Positions 12,371 to 25,275 of a DNA stretch of 64,000 nucleotides are shown piece after piece; position 1 is the stretch's first letter; every line of letters begins with the position of its first letter. The translations under genes were made by a program, and so were the position numbers. This stretch comes from Megachile rotundata. Taxonomy: Eukaryota > Arthropoda > Insecta > Hymenoptera > Megachilidae. The notes under the pieces were generated by a model, which saw only the letters and a program-made list of their open reading frames with translations, was not told where the DNA came from and made no database searches. The DNA lies in the NCBI RefSeq assembly GCF_050947335.1, contig NC_134983.1, positions 5,518,001-5,582,000 on the forward strand. The letters run 5' to 3'.

Positions 12371-12454
12371 CCGTAAGCACGTACCTAACGTAAGTCGTAA
12401 CATAAGGTCCTATAGTGGCTATGTGTGTGGCATAGTTCTCTTACGTGCTTATGG
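12371..12454. repeat. Short inverted repeat (13 bp arms)
   Basis: CCGTAAGCACGTA at 12371-12383 is matched in reverse orientation by TACGTGCTTATGG at 12442-12454, with one mismatch and 58 bases between. It may be a small hairpin element or a chance dyad in this CpG-rich block. No target duplication was found. Confidence 0.4.
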
Positions 12455-13807
12455 TTCCCCGTTAGAACCGCGGTTGTATTACCGCCCCCAAACGAATGTT
12501 TCCTCGAAATTAGGAAAGTATCGTACGAAAAGTACACCACGATAATGTAACAGAATGATTATACATGACTGATGTCACTGATAAACATTTAGGGTCGACA
12601 TGTAGTTGGAATTTCAAAATAGAGATACACAACTTATTTTAATAAATATTTTGAGAGAAAGCGTAATAAAAATAAAATTATTATAAAATATTAATTTTCA
12701 ATTGATTCTGAATAAATTTCAGTTTTGTTGTCAATAAATATACATACTATTTTTTATCATGTATTTATGAAATGAGTATAAATGTATAATAAAACTGTTC
12801 TGTAATATATTATGTCTCTATATAACATATGTAAAACTATAACATTTCAATAATAATTGAAAGTGAGTCGAAAACAAATACAATTCAAACTATATTTTTT
12901 ACAACAAATAATTTTCATTATTTTAATAAAATTCGAACCAGTCATTTTGTCAAATTTCAATCATCATAAATCAAAGCTGTTCCGTAAATTCAATTTTAAT
13001 ATTGCACCATATTTATTAAGCACAATTCAAAACAAAGCTGTAATTCTTTATAAAAAAAATTTTACAACGTTAAATTTAATTTTGCGAATAATAACTGAAA
13101 ATAAATTTAACGATCGTTTCCCTTTACTATTATAAAATTGAGTTTAACGAAGTTGACTCGGTTTGATTTTTAACGACACAAATTATACACCTCTTGTTTG
13201 ACTGTAATTAAAAAAATATGTTGGCGGAATAAATGAGGACTGCATTTGTAGGACTAAAGTTTTTTCTCAGGTGCAACGATGCATGTGCATTGTACGGTAG
13301 CTGTACCACTTTTTAAAATGCAAACGTATATTATGCCTTTTTGTATACATCAAATCCCCCTGTGGGAATAAATAAAAATATAAAGAAAATAAAAAAATGA
13401 AATAACCAGATATTGAAATTGAAATGATACGAAATGGTATATATTATTTTGAATAAAATTCCTTATTATTTTTTTCTAAAATTCTGCTTATTTTAGGAAA
13501 GATAAATTCCGTTATTTGTCAGACACACCGTGTGTGCGTTCCATGAAAGATATCGAGACAGGCAACAAAGGAACATGTATTTGACTACAAGATATTTTAT
13601 ATTACATGGTAAATCTCTTTAGCTTATAAAAGGTCTGCACTTAAAGGATCAAAGCAAAGTTGCTGTTTAAATAAAAGCGGGATTCTGAATTTATTAGAAT
13701 ATTCCATATCAAATGGCAGAGTCGAAGCATACGTTATCAGACAAGATTTGATGACAAAAGCATTATGAAATAGTACTTATTGTTAAAGCAAAAAATTATA
13801 TCTTAAC

Positions 13808-14240
13808 ATTTTCAAACTTCTAAATATTCGAATTTCTACATTTCCAAATTCTCAAATTCTCAAATTCCCAAATTCCCAAATTTCAAATCTTCAAACCCTT
13901 AAATTTTCATATTTCCACGTTTTCAAGTTTTTAAATTTTCAAATTCCCAAATTTCAAATTTCTAAATTTTAGCATTCTCAAACTCTTCAATTTCCAAAAT
14001 TCCAAAATTCCGAAATTCTTAAATTCTTAAATTCTTAAATTCCAAAATTCCAAATTTTGCAATATTTAAATCCCTAAATTTTTATATTTCCAAGTCCCAG
14101 AAATTCCCAATTTCCAAATTCCAAACATCGCAAATTTCATAACACTCAAATTCCAAATAATTAAATTCTAAAATTCCAAATTTTCAAATCCCAACTTCAA
14201 AAATTGCCAAATTCTTAAATTTGAAAATTTATCAATCTAA
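13808..14240 (+). repeat. Low-complexity 'aaattccc' array
   Basis: Imperfect units of about 8-16 bases such as 'aaattccc', 'aaatttc' and 'ttaaattc' are repeated across some 430 bases. The array belongs to the same general class as those at 33890-34445 and 60905-61470. A short open frame emerging from its end at 14221 is composition-driven at its start. Confidence 0.65.
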
Positions 14241-15410
14241 AACAATCAATATGTCCTCTTATCCAAAAAACATTCATGATTCTGATAAAATTTTTGTCAT
14301 TTCAACGTACAACGACCTATTCCTGATATATCTACCGGTCAGCAGGTTATCCTTTAAAAAATATTCTCAAACAGAAGCAACCTTCCACAGATCTAATAAT
14401 AAAATTACCAATCGTCCCGGTCCGTCCGGACCGATTTATATGATCGATTGTCGAAAGCAGAGTAACCGTCTTCAGGAGTCTGAACAACAAAAACAAGAAG
14501 TCCATCGTAGCACACGATTTCCTCCGGAAAGAAAGCCCGATGAAGATTTTCCCGATACAGACATAACCGGAACAGGGTTGAGTCTCGAATCCAGAGGACC
14601 CACGTATGGACCATAGTACACTAACGTCCACACATAAAAGTTGCTTTTATCCGGAGCCGAGAGGGCTTTGAGGAAACTCCATGGACCGATCGAAGATGGC
14701 CTAATCACGCGGAGCGGGTCTGCAAGCTCGAAGAGTTGTTGGCGGCAATATTAACTTTGATATTGGATGGCGTTAAGAAGAAACACAGCCAATAACTTTT
14801 GCCCTGGAATCTGCACCCTTTCATCCATCCCGTTCACGCACACCGCCAAGGGCTCGGAACATTTCGTACACCATCAAGGGCTCGGGACATTTCGCACACC
14901 AGCAAGGGCTCGGGACATTTCGCACACTCTTCAATAATCCAACACATCGTGCGACACATTACAATAAAAGCAATTCTCTCCTTGCCATTGTACACGCGCA
15001 CACAGAGCTGCGTACACGTTTGTGGACACGCGTGTATGTACGAACGGATATTGAACTCGTGCTCTTCCGCCATATTGCCGGAGCCACGTCGCCATTTCGA
15101 CCGTCGTTTTCGTCTTCAATCCTATCGCACAGTCCGACGGCTTTGCCTATTCACTGGCTGTGTGTTCTTTTAATTTCTACGCCACGATCCTCCTTATCGA
15201 TCGCCGGTCGGATTTTATGTCGCACGCTCCAACGGAGGGACGATCTCGCGAACCCCATTTGCATATTTTATTTCGCGCCTGATCGCGTTCGCTTTGTCTT
15301 CCGATCGGGAAACCGAAACGTTTTTATTTCAACTAATTCTTTCTACGATTGCTTCTGACGTTACGCGATCTTTTGGAGGATGGTAGCTTGCGGAATTGTT
15401 ATCAATGAAC
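14241..15410. other. G+C-richer island without a recognised gene
   Basis: The island is CpG-rich. A plus-strand frame (14221-14616) continues through a charged, Pro-rich tail (PGPSGPIYMIDC, FPPERKPDEDFPDTDITGTG) that looks somewhat protein-like but matches no family I know. Opposite-strand frames are open over the same bases, which weakens the case. The island may be regulatory or hold an untranslated exon. Confidence 0.3.
14847..14930 (+). repeat. Three-copy 28-bp tandem repeat
   Basis: The unit 'caagggctcgggacatttcg' plus eight more bases occurs three times in a row, starting at 14847, 14875 and 14903. The first copy differs from the others at a few bases. It sits in the CpG-rich island. 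Confidence 0.85.
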
Positions 15411-16176
15411 TGCGAATGTTTGTGTCACGTTATGATAATGTACAAGGTGCTTCAGAAAAGATAACAAATAGTTTGGGGAATAACAGATTGGTTATTTCAA
15501 ATAAAAAATTATAAACACGAGCACAATTATCACTGTGTGTGAAGTTATATCATCAATAGCTATGTTCATCAAGATCTGAGCTGCTTAATCTTTTGACTGC
15601 GAATGTGTCAGCATATGTTAATATACAAAGTGCTTGAGTAGACAGTAAATACTTTGGAAAATAGCAACATGGACTATTTATAGTAAACTTATAGTAAACT
15701 ATTTAAGAACAAGAGTACAATTATTAACGTGTATGAACTTAGAGTTATATCATCAATAACTCCGTTTAGTGATCAAGACCTGAGCTCTTTAATTTTTTGA
15801 CTGCGAATGTGTCAGCATATGTTAATATACAAAGTGCTTTAGTAGACAGTAAATACTTTGGAAAATAGCAGCATTGACTATTTATAGTAAACGTTTGAAA
15901 ACATGAGTACAATTACCAACGTGTGTGAAGTTAGAATTATATCGCCAATAACTACGTTTAGTGGTCATCAAGATCTCTTTAATTCTTTGACTACGAATGT
16001 TTGTGTCAGGATATGTACGAGGTATTTCGGGAGACAACAAACGTTGTGGAATATAGCAGCATGAACTATTTCGGGTAAATGTTTGAGAACACGAGTACAA
16101 ATATCACTGTGTGTGAAGTTAGAGCGATAACCCATAGGTAGGTTTATTGACCATCAAGATCCTTTAACCTTTTGAC
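15411..16176 (+). repeat. Tandem array, about 190-bp unit, four copies
   Basis: Copies begin at 15411, about 15598, 15802 and 15992 and end near 16176, so the unit is 185-204 bp. Landmarks in order are 'tgcgaatgt..gtgtcag', 'tacaaagtgctt', 'tttggaaaatagca', 'gagtacaatta', 'gtgtgaagttag', 'catcaagatct' and 'tttaa..ttttgact'. The copies differ by substitutions and short indels. Open frames here are by-products of the repeat. Confidence 0.85.
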
Positions 16177-17744
16177 TGCGGAGCACTTTCGCACGAAACC
16201 ATCAATTTCGCTTTCTAGTCTTACATTGTTCTATTAATTGGTACGTTTATGATTGTGAAATATTGAAACATTTACTAGTTGCTCGCAGTAGTTACACGGA
16301 ACGATAAATTTTGTGTTAGATTATAAATGTAAATGTGTTGTACCAAGAAAAATGTATAGTCGTGTATGTGCTTTTCATGTGTATTGATAGACATGTGTGG
16401 GACATATACTTTTCACCAAAGGTTAAATTTTCATTTGTGTATAAAAAACGAAATCTACAAACCAAATTTAAATTAATACGTATTATATTTATTTATGTAA
16501 ACAAATAAATAAAGTATTTTGTTTATGAATAAAGTGAATGTTACACGAAAGAATATGAGTCATTTGCAGTGACGTCAAACGACGGGAGTAATAAATATAA
16601 TAATAAATAAATTAAAATTACAAATTAATTAATGCAATTATAGAATTCTCTTATATAAAAAACAGATATTATTTAATACTATTTCTAAGATTGTTACTTG
16701 AGCAAGTACTTATCAAGCTATAAATTAGTTTATCAACAACGCAATAATAAACAGTAACAAATTTTTTAGTAATATTTAGCAATGTCTAAAACTTCTTATT
16801 TTCATGTTTTCGAATACTTCTTTATTTTCTTCGCAGCAAGCAAATTCTCCGACAAATATTTAACCTCAATTTGCAGGAAAAACGAAATCAAATAAACATG
16901 TGAAAGTAAAAGCGTGCTATTCTTTCTTTTTTAATTTCATCTGGAATGTAGAATTACCTGACTAGTATCTCAATTTTTGAGACATCGCTCAGCGAAAAAT
17001 TGCTAAGGCAAATGCTATTTATTTCAGTCAGAAAACTTTCTGCTTAAACCGAAAATTACTTCGAGCCTTTCAGCGTTTCGCTAAATGGAAAGAAGACTAA
17101 TGTTAAGCTTCCATTAGAAGCCGTACTATATTCGGTGCTCTATAACTATAAAACACCAAACATATCAGACGGCTACAGGTTAATTTATACTAGACTGCAA
17201 CGTCAGCGTGCCTAAAAAAAGTAACTAACGTTCCGACCTCATATGCAAATCGCACACACAAGTATACATGAGTACGAGGGAAATGGACTCAGAAAGGGGT
17301 TAGTTAAATTTGTCTTACGATCATGTTAAGCTTTTGTATAAATAGACATTAACAGGTTGACCTGTGATGGTTATATCGGCGCTACAAATTCGATTAAATT
17401 AATTATATATATAAAAAGCGGACGAAAGGATCGTTAATTTATCACTTATCATTAACGTTGAGATAATGATAAGTACCAACAGATTAAAAAAATAAAGATT
17501 AAAAATTATAATATGTTCTTAATAATCTTTACCTATAATATTAAGAAGCTTCCTCTTAATAATCTGTGTTATAAAATTCTGTTCATAAATACACCAACCC
17601 TTTTGTTTTCATTAATTTTTCAGCTGAAAATTATTCTCCTTCATTCACTAATTCATAGTTGTAAAAAAGAAATAATATAAAAAGAATTAGGCGTGTTAAC
17701 GTGAATATTCAGCTTATTTCCATCAAAATTAATTTCTATATGTT
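16177..17744. other. Gene-free A+T-rich DNA
   Basis: No gene, RNA or repeat boundary is supported. The phrase 'ttcataaatacaccaac' near 17583 recurs at about 17745 as 'ttcataaatataccaac', but no clear inverted repeat of the adjacent Tc3-like element was found. Confidence 0.5.
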
Positions 17745-18732
17745 TCATAAATATACCAACTGTTTAAGAAAATCTCTTTCATCGTGTTCCATGCACAAAA
17801 ATACGGAACTTAATTGATCGTGTTCCCACCGACATGAATTATATCGAATTCGATGTGGCATACTACCGATAAGATTTAATACTATATTTTCGCCTACACT
17901 GTTCCATGCGTGAGCTGCCACAAGTTTTAACTCATCTACATTTGAATATGTACGATCATTTGAAAAAGTCGTTCGTACCAATATTCTCAATTAATTTTCT
18001 GTGGAATTAACGTCAGGCAGGTCACTCAAATAACCGAATGTTATTTTCGATAAACCGTTTTAATGCGCAGTTTTATTAACCGATGCATTATCCTATATGA
18101 AAATTAAATTTTCGTCCCGTCCAATAGGACTTTAAATAATTTTCTAATGTATCAGTATAATTACTGTTCATTTTGTAGTAAATAAATGTTATAGCACTTT
18201 TCCTGTGAATCGAAAAACACGGCCAAACCAAAACCGAGCCACCACTGAAGTTCCATTCCGAACAATATTTCACATCCTTTCGCGCCAACACAAATTAAAA
18301 TCATCTGGTCCATTTAGATTGAATTTTTTCCGTCACTAAATACAATCTACAAAAAACAAACTGCAACTACAAAACGTTTCTTATAAAATAAATATTTTCA
18401 CTAACATTTCCCCAATTTGCACTCGTGTTTGCTTTAGCGAATGAGTCTCGGTGATTTATCTTCGTTTTTTAGTTCTAGTGTCACTGTTTTCGATCTAACA
18501 ATGAAGAGAGATACTACGATGATTTTGAAAATGATTTTTGCAATATTTCAGTTGTAATGATTTTATAGCGGAGCCAATGATTTGAGCTAGAAGTTAATTG
18601 TAGAATTTTACGTTTATTTCGAGGAGACATTTTTAGATAGAGATCCAAATGTTTTTTCATATCATGATTAGGACTTTTACTAATATAATTGATAGTATCA
18701 CTATTTGCCATTATGTGAAAAGCATTCATCAT
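17745..18732 (-). pseudogene. Tc3-like transposase pseudogene
   Basis: Read on the minus strand, three frames joined end to end give a decayed Tc1/Tc3-family transposase of roughly 330 codons, close to the family's usual length. The N-terminus appears near 18640 (MSPRNKRKILQLTSSSNH). The first catalytic motif reads FSDGKKFNLNGPDDF near 18340. GGSVLVWPCFS lies near 18240. The second catalytic block is DNASVNK near 18080, the third is VNSTEN near 18000, and the tail is AWNSVGENIVLNLIGSMPHR. Many stops and frameshifts interrupt it, so it is an old dead copy. Terminal inverted repeats were not found, and the limits are those of the recognisable coding remnant. Confidence 0.82.
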
Positions 18733-20590
18733 AGCTATTTCTCTCTTAAAATATTTTATCCGCGAGGCATTTCATTTTCTAATCTTTATAAACAAATTTT
18801 ACGAACGTAAAATACAAACAGAGATAACGCAGTGAATTTACTTTTAAAGCTTGGTTGATGCCAACATAAAGAGAATATACAACGCTTGTATATTTACGTC
18901 TGAAAATTAAGTTTTATGTAACCCAGCTCTGTGTTTATGTAGGTACATTTTCTTCTTGAACACACTTTATTCTTTACACACTACGAATTAGTATCTAACA
19001 CACTGACCGCCATATTAAGATAATTGAAAATTAGATAGTATTTCCATTTTTAAGAAATCTTACCAAATATTTTTACAGTATTTTGTTATATGTGTTTTCT
19101 ATCGTTCTAAGAAATTGGTGCGAATATTTTCTGTTAGGAAGGTGAAGAAATTTTTGATAATGCAGATGTTAGATCTGTATAAAGATTTACGGTTAAATTG
19201 TTAAAGAATACTGACCGCAAAAACTCAGATAATTGATATGAGGGTTTGATATACATGTAATGTACTATAGCATGTCTGATAAGAAATATGAAATGTGAAA
19301 TGTGAATTTAGGGAATACTGAAAAAGTCTTACCAAGGACTCAGATCATTCAACATATGGGGGGTTAGTATGCAACACATTAATACGTAGGTACCATTCGT
19401 TCATAAGATGAGCTACAATAAAATTCTAAAAGAAATACAGCAAAGATTAATTAAATAAGAAATCATATTTTATACATATTTTCATCAACTATAAGTTGGT
19501 TTCGTTAATCATTTTCATTAATCAGATCGAAAAGCAAGGTAGATTTACATCTCTCTATTTCTGGATGTCATCTTGTAACAGTATAATGTACATGGTATTA
19601 GTGTAACATAATTGACTTCGCTGTAGAGACATCACTAATGCATTATGCGCAAATTACTGGCACATGTCGAGAATGGGTTATGGACTGCTTCTGAAGGAGT
19701 ACTATATTGTTATTTATGCACCACAACATCCGATCAGGAATGTGAATATCCACTGTAGTGGTCAACCTGTTAAGTTCCGAATACAAAGCTATAGCATGTT
19801 AATCGACAAGTTCACTCGATCGAGAAGCAGAGAAAGATCGTCGGCGCTTCTTGTTGCTTGTTCGTAATTATGTGAAACAATGGAAGAGTAGCTCGCAAGC
19901 TGGCATAGGTATATTGAAAAATTCCACAGGCTTTCCCTGTTCCCCGCCGAAAGAAGCTGGCCAGCGAGCAGCCACGACAGAGATTGATGCGGGGAATGCA
20001 ATTTCCTTCAGGCTCAGCCGCGTTTATCCTCCGATGCACCTTTTCCGTACGTCCCGATCTCTCCCGCGCCAACTTGCGCATTTGTATTAATACGATCAAG
20101 CTGGATTCGAGAGGAAATTCTTCGGGATCGAAGGATGCTAAGCTCACGGAAGTGTGCCGGCAATCCTATTATCTTCGGCCTGCTCCGTTCGCTCTCTCGT
20201 TGCGAGCTGAATCGTAGCCTGGATCTTCGATATTGATTCGGCCGACTGAAAGAGTTTCCTGAACGAAAACACAGTGGGGGGAATAAACAGTCTTATATCG
20301 AACGAAATTACGAAACGGTTAAGAATAACGCTTGATAAATGACGAAGAAACCGTAAGCGATGAGCGATGGAATGCGATATAGGCAAAAGCTAGAAATGCG
20401 CGGGTGAACAATAAGGGGAGCATGATTAACGAGGAACAAACGATCAAACGATAAATTTTTATTTTGCTTGTAACTTTGTGCGGTCGATGCGGGGTCACTT
20501 TTGACCTATATCTTTGTGGAAAAAATTTGGATATATAGATGTGAAAGGTAGAGAGGATATACTTGTAATAGGGTGGCGAAAGTTAGCTCA
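18733..20590. other. Gene-free stretch
   Basis: A+T-rich to about 19650, then a CpG-richer block at about 19800-20400 with overlapping frames on both strands and no recognisable protein. No RNA gene was seen. Confidence 0.45.
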
Positions 20591-20805
20591 TTAACCTACA
20601 AGTTTTTGGGCAGCGTCAGTCAGACTTAATTACTACTGTACTGTTAAAGAACATTGAAATGGTAGGTATATTTTGGAGTTAGTGATCTTCAATTATACAA
20701 GTTATAATTGGTATCGAATTCAAAACTTATGCGATTTAGGTTCGTCACATTATGACTGTAACATGCGACACGAGTCTGACTTGATGTCATAAACCAAGGG
20801 GTTAA
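20591..20805. mobile_element. Candidate piggyBac-like MITE
   Basis: TTAA occurs at 20591-20594 and 20802-20805. The ends are inverted repeats with mismatches: the left reads CCTACAAGTTTTTGG then CAGTCAGACT, and the right, reverse-complemented, reads CCCCTTGGTTTATGACA then GTCAGACT. The enclosed 207 bp has no coding capacity. The arms are divergent, so this is less certain than the copies at 5110 and 40820. Confidence 0.45.
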
Positions 20806-20964
20806 ATATTACAAATTTTACTGCTATTAATACTTAACCATAGTGTATATTATTATCCACGATATGGGTACACCATATATGGTGTCATTTAAATTTCACT
20901 TATATTACTTACTCTTCGTTTGTATCACATTAATCATATTAATTAAGAATAACTTCGTACATGT

Positions 20965-21250
20965 ACCTAATTGAAAATATTAGTATTAACTACTCGGAAC
21001 TATAACTAACAAATGTTTCAAAATATTGTGATATTTGGTAAAACTTGTTAAAACTGAAACTACTGCTAAATCTCATATCCAACTGCTTCAGTGTGGCAGT
21101 CAACAAGTTTGTTTACTTACCTAATTAAAAATACTCGTATTAACTATCTGGAACTACAAACAACAAATGTAACAAAATATAGTGATAACGTTTGATAAAA
21201 TTAAAATAGTAACTAATCAAATTTTCAACTGCTTCACCGTGTTAAAATAA
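20965..21250 (+). repeat. Two-copy tandem repeat, 154-bp unit
   Basis: Copies begin at 20965 and 21119. Shared landmarks are 'acctaatt.aaaata', 'tattaacta', 'ggaacta', 'aacaaatgt', 'caaaatat.gtgata' and 'caactgcttca'. There are moderate substitutions and some indels. Confidence 0.75.
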
Positions 21251-23620
21251 AAGAAATAAGTGATGGAAGCTTGTATAAACGTACGAAACGCGTTGCATTG
21301 ATATATATAATATGCTATAAACAAATATCAATACTTCGTTTATTTGCCAGTATAACAAGCGTCCGCTGCAATTAAATATCTAAATCAACAATAAATAATA
21401 ACAAGTAATAATACCAATGAAATTTAAAGAATATAATATTCGTTCTCGAATAATTATCTAAACATTACGTAGCATAAGTTTACACAATCGAAGCACTATT
21501 ATGATACTGTCAATATTTAACAATTAAATCCATCACGGATAGAACAGTTTATCGCAAAATATAATCGAATAATTTCATACTTATTTCCCCCTTTTTAGAT
21601 TAAAAATATACACATATTTTGTAGAAGATATAGTCTCCGTAAATCGTAAAAATCACTGAAAATTATGTGATTCACAAGATTGCTCCTTTATCGTAATACT
21701 TAAGAATTCTGTAACTACGAAATCTGTAAAATTTTGACGATTCAAATTTTGCTTAAAGAAATTAAAAATAGCTTTTTGACCGAGAGTGTACTTCTGCTTT
21801 CAAAAATCTCAACGAATAAGCATAGATGGACAATTAGTCAATTTGACGAGAAAGTATAATGTGTTTGAGCAAAGGGGTTGCTATTCAAACAGACAAACAA
21901 GAAAGCCGATGCTTGATTTTTCTACCTTGCTGGCATTTTACTACCATCGCTCGTAAACTCGGCGATTCGCTGCGTTTATGCTCTTGCGGAAAAGGTATTT
22001 TGCACGCGATTAAGTTCTTCTATGCGCAAACAACTCGCTGAGACACGAACAATTAAACGCGATCATCGAGCGGAAAACAGAACGGGGCTTTTCAATTTCC
22101 CGGTAACAATAAGCAACACCCGATACGTCCGATATACAGCTTGGATTTATCTGTTAGACGATGCTGAGTCGTACTAACTATTGTTAATCCTTTGTAAATT
22201 TACTTGATCCGTTGGTTAATGGCTCGCGTGTTTGCGTTTCCTATTGAGCACACACGTATACAGTTAGATGTAAGTCATGCACGCGAATAACGAATTGTCA
22301 AATTGCTAAACGTATCATTGTCGATATAATTTATCGTTGGGCAATGACAGAAGATAGTAATCGTCAATTGGACATGTTTGCATAACAAACTGCTAGATAT
22401 TTAGTTTATCGATTTAAATACGAGGTAAACATGGAATCGCGTCGAGATACGTTCGAATTTATTACATATGGCTAAAGAGCAAAAGTAGATTTGTCAATTT
22501 TAGTGTCGTAATGTACGATCTACCGGTAAATGTACCGGGTGTTCTAATTTAAACGCATGACCACGCTATTTGCAGAGTTTGATTGATAGAAACGGTTTAA
22601 TCGAAATAAACTTCAACTTAATATCAACAGATGTCCTGAATAGCATCTTATATAATTTTATATTTTAATAATTACCATTCATACGATATGAGAACATAAA
22701 TATTCGTTTAAAAAATTAAGATCCATATGGTGGTGCAATTATAGACAGTTTACCTCTTTCAGATATACAAACGATACTTTGCATACAATAAATGGCGGTT
22801 TCAAACATGAAAAAAATATTTTATGAAATAAAATTCAATATTTAATAAGATAAATAATGTGCAAATAATATTTTTCTATCTAGACCATTCAGTGTTATCA
22901 AAGTTGTTGATGTGTATAAATGTCAAGTTTAATGAAGATAAAAATGTTAAACATGGAAATTTCAACGCAACTGGATTTTGAAGTTATAAAATTTCCGACC
23001 TTTCAAACTTCTAACATTTTAAAAAATGTATGACTGATGCTGATATTAAATTTGCAAAATTATAAATACTGATAGAAGAAAAGTTGGAAAACCAAACAGT
23101 TGAAAATTTTGAAATTCATAAATTTTTTGAGATTTGAAATATTGAAAATGCTAAAGCTTGACAGTTTACAAATTTCAGAAATTCGTAAATTTATAAATTT
23201 AATAATTTGAATGTCACAGAAAATTGGGAATACGATAAATTCTCAAATTAATAAATTGGCAAATTAATTAATCGATGAACTAATAAAGTGATAAATTGAT
23301 AAATCAATGAATCGATGAATCAATAAATTGAACAATAGCAAAACTGAAGAATCTAAGAGTCGACAAATCAAACGATTAAAAAGTCAAAAAATCAATGTCT
23401 ATTCATAAATTTGATTGTTCGACAATTTCGAAAATCAAGCATCCTGAAAATTTGTAAATTTGAAATATTCAAAAGTGCTTCACATTCACCCTACCACGCG
23501 TATTTTTCAATTATTTTGCAACTTTAACTATCCTGAAAGCAATTACTATGCGATACGACGTTGCAATTATTTTTATGTGCTTTCCTATATAAACGTTTTT
23601 GCACATGGTATTAGTGGGAA
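21251..23620. other. Gene-free A+T-rich DNA with a simple-repeat tract
   Basis: No gene is supported. From about 23200 to 23480 the sequence becomes a loose repetition of 'ataaattgataaatcaatgaatcgatg'-like words, a degenerate simple repeat. The 60-codon frame at 21859-22041 has no recognisable feature. Confidence 0.5.
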
Positions 23621-24560
23621 GTTATCGATGTCCCTTCGATCATCATCACCGCAAGAAACTAGCTACTTAGCCAACACCCAGGACGCGAAGACCGATATCC
23701 AATCAAGCGTAGCAAGAAACGAAAGATCGATGGCGAAGTTCGCGGGCAAGTACCAATCATCGGCGAAGTCGTACAATACTGGGAGCGAATCGAGGAAGAA
23801 AATGCGGTCGATTAGTCGATAATACGAGTACCGTGCACCACGTGGTCGTAAAGAGAGCGGACTAGAGCAAGGATATCCAGTAAGCGACAAACAAACAAAC
23901 AAACGGGGGGGAAAAAAGGGAAGAAACGCGCGCAAATTCGATTCCTTGGATCGTGAAGCTCGAAACACGCTAACTTAGCAGCAAACTCTGGCTCAATCAG
24001 ACCCTTGTTAACTCCAGCTGCTGTTACTGCGGATATTGAAGTATTGATTTCGTTCCTCTCCCTGGAAAGTTTATACCGGCATTACGGATTTCATGCCTCC
24101 TCCTCTATCCACCCCCTTCTCACCCTCTCGCTCCTTCGCCGGCTTTCTCCCTTTCTCTGTCTCTGTTTCTCTTCCCATTCAACCCTCTACCACCATCTAG
24201 CCCCCTCCCCCCTCTTCCCTTTCGACTTTCCCTTCCTTGCAAGCACTGCAGACCGACCCTCTGCAGTAGATATTTGCATTTCAATCGGTTGATTAAAAAT
24301 CTATAATTATGCCGCCCCGTCGGTAAGAAACGAACAGAGGAAAAAAAACTTTTCGACGTACCCGCCATTCCTCTGCTCGCGATCAGCGTTTTTCGGGCTA
24401 CTTTTGCCGAGACATCCTTTTGTTCGAGATCGGCGCATCTATTCGCGATCAAGACCCATCCCCCCTAAATTCCACTCCTACCAGGCATCCACCGTTCGTT
24501 GCACTATCGACAGACACGATGTTCGAGATGCTCTCGTAATAAAGAATCCACGGATTCTTT
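23621..24560. other. G+C-richer island with a pyrimidine tract
   Basis: A block of higher G+C and CpG. It contains a poly-pyrimidine tract at about 24085-24240 (runs of ctctc, ccctctt and ttctctgtctctg). A polar Ser/Lys-rich frame (tail of 23460-23822) and the Leu/Ser-rich frame 24005-24292 follow from composition. No domain is recognisable. A promoter or untranslated exon is possible but not shown. Confidence 0.35.
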
Positions 24561-24725
24561 GTCAACTCTCAATGGTGATTTCGAGGATGTCTTACGACTG
24601 GTATTGACCGATTCAACGACATTATTCCACGCTACAATGAGCTATGTGTCCCAGTTACTTAAGATGCATAATTTATGTGTATCAATTAAAATGTACTGCT
24701 GTTTGAATGTCTATTCTGAAAATCA

Positions 24726-25275
24726 ATGTCTAACGTTACAAAGAAATTCTTTCTAAATGAAATAATTAAATTCATCATTGTGTTGTTTTCTATAAAGCAA
24801 AGAATTTAATTTTTCACTATGTTATGTCTTTTAGAAACGAAAAAATATTAATCCTTGTTATGTTGTTTTTCATAAAGAAAAGAAGTTTGTTCTTCGTTAT
24901 GATATGTCTTTTATAAATAAAATAAATTAATTCTTTGTTGTGTTATATTTTTTATAAATGCAAGAAATTAATTGTTTACTTTGTTATGTTTTTCATAAAT
25001 AAATAAACTTAACTCCTCGTTATGTTATGTCTTTCAGAAATAAAAAAATATTAATCCTTGTATTGTTTTTCATAAAGAAGAGAAGCTCATTCTTCGTTGT
25101 GTTATGTTTTGTACAAATGCAAGAAATTAATTCTTTATTACGTTATACTTTTTATAAGTGAAAGAAATTATTCTTTGTTATGTTATGTTTTTCACAAGCA
25201 AAAACAGTTAATTCTTTATTATGTTATGTTTTTTATAAATACAATAAATTAATTCTTCATAATGTATTTAAAGAA
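24726..25275 (+). repeat. Tandem array, about 42-bp unit
   Basis: About a dozen degenerate copies of a 38-47-bp unit, roughly 'aattaattctttgttatg' followed by 'ttatgttttttcataaataaaagaa'. Copies vary by substitutions and small indels, giving an A+T-rich ladder. No coding potential. Confidence 0.75.

Larger units (their letters stand above)
9391..13807. other. Gene-free stretch with a G+C-richer core at 10730-12545
   Basis: No supported gene. The segments 10730-11500 and 11940-12545 are richer in G+C and CpG than their surroundings and contain several overlapping frames on both strands, none with a recognisable domain. The 156-codon minus-strand frame at 11860-12330 has no motif and looks like a by-product of composition. 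The A+T-rich remainder (12550-13807) shows nothing structured. A regulatory region or untranslated exon is possible but unproven. Confidence 0.4.
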
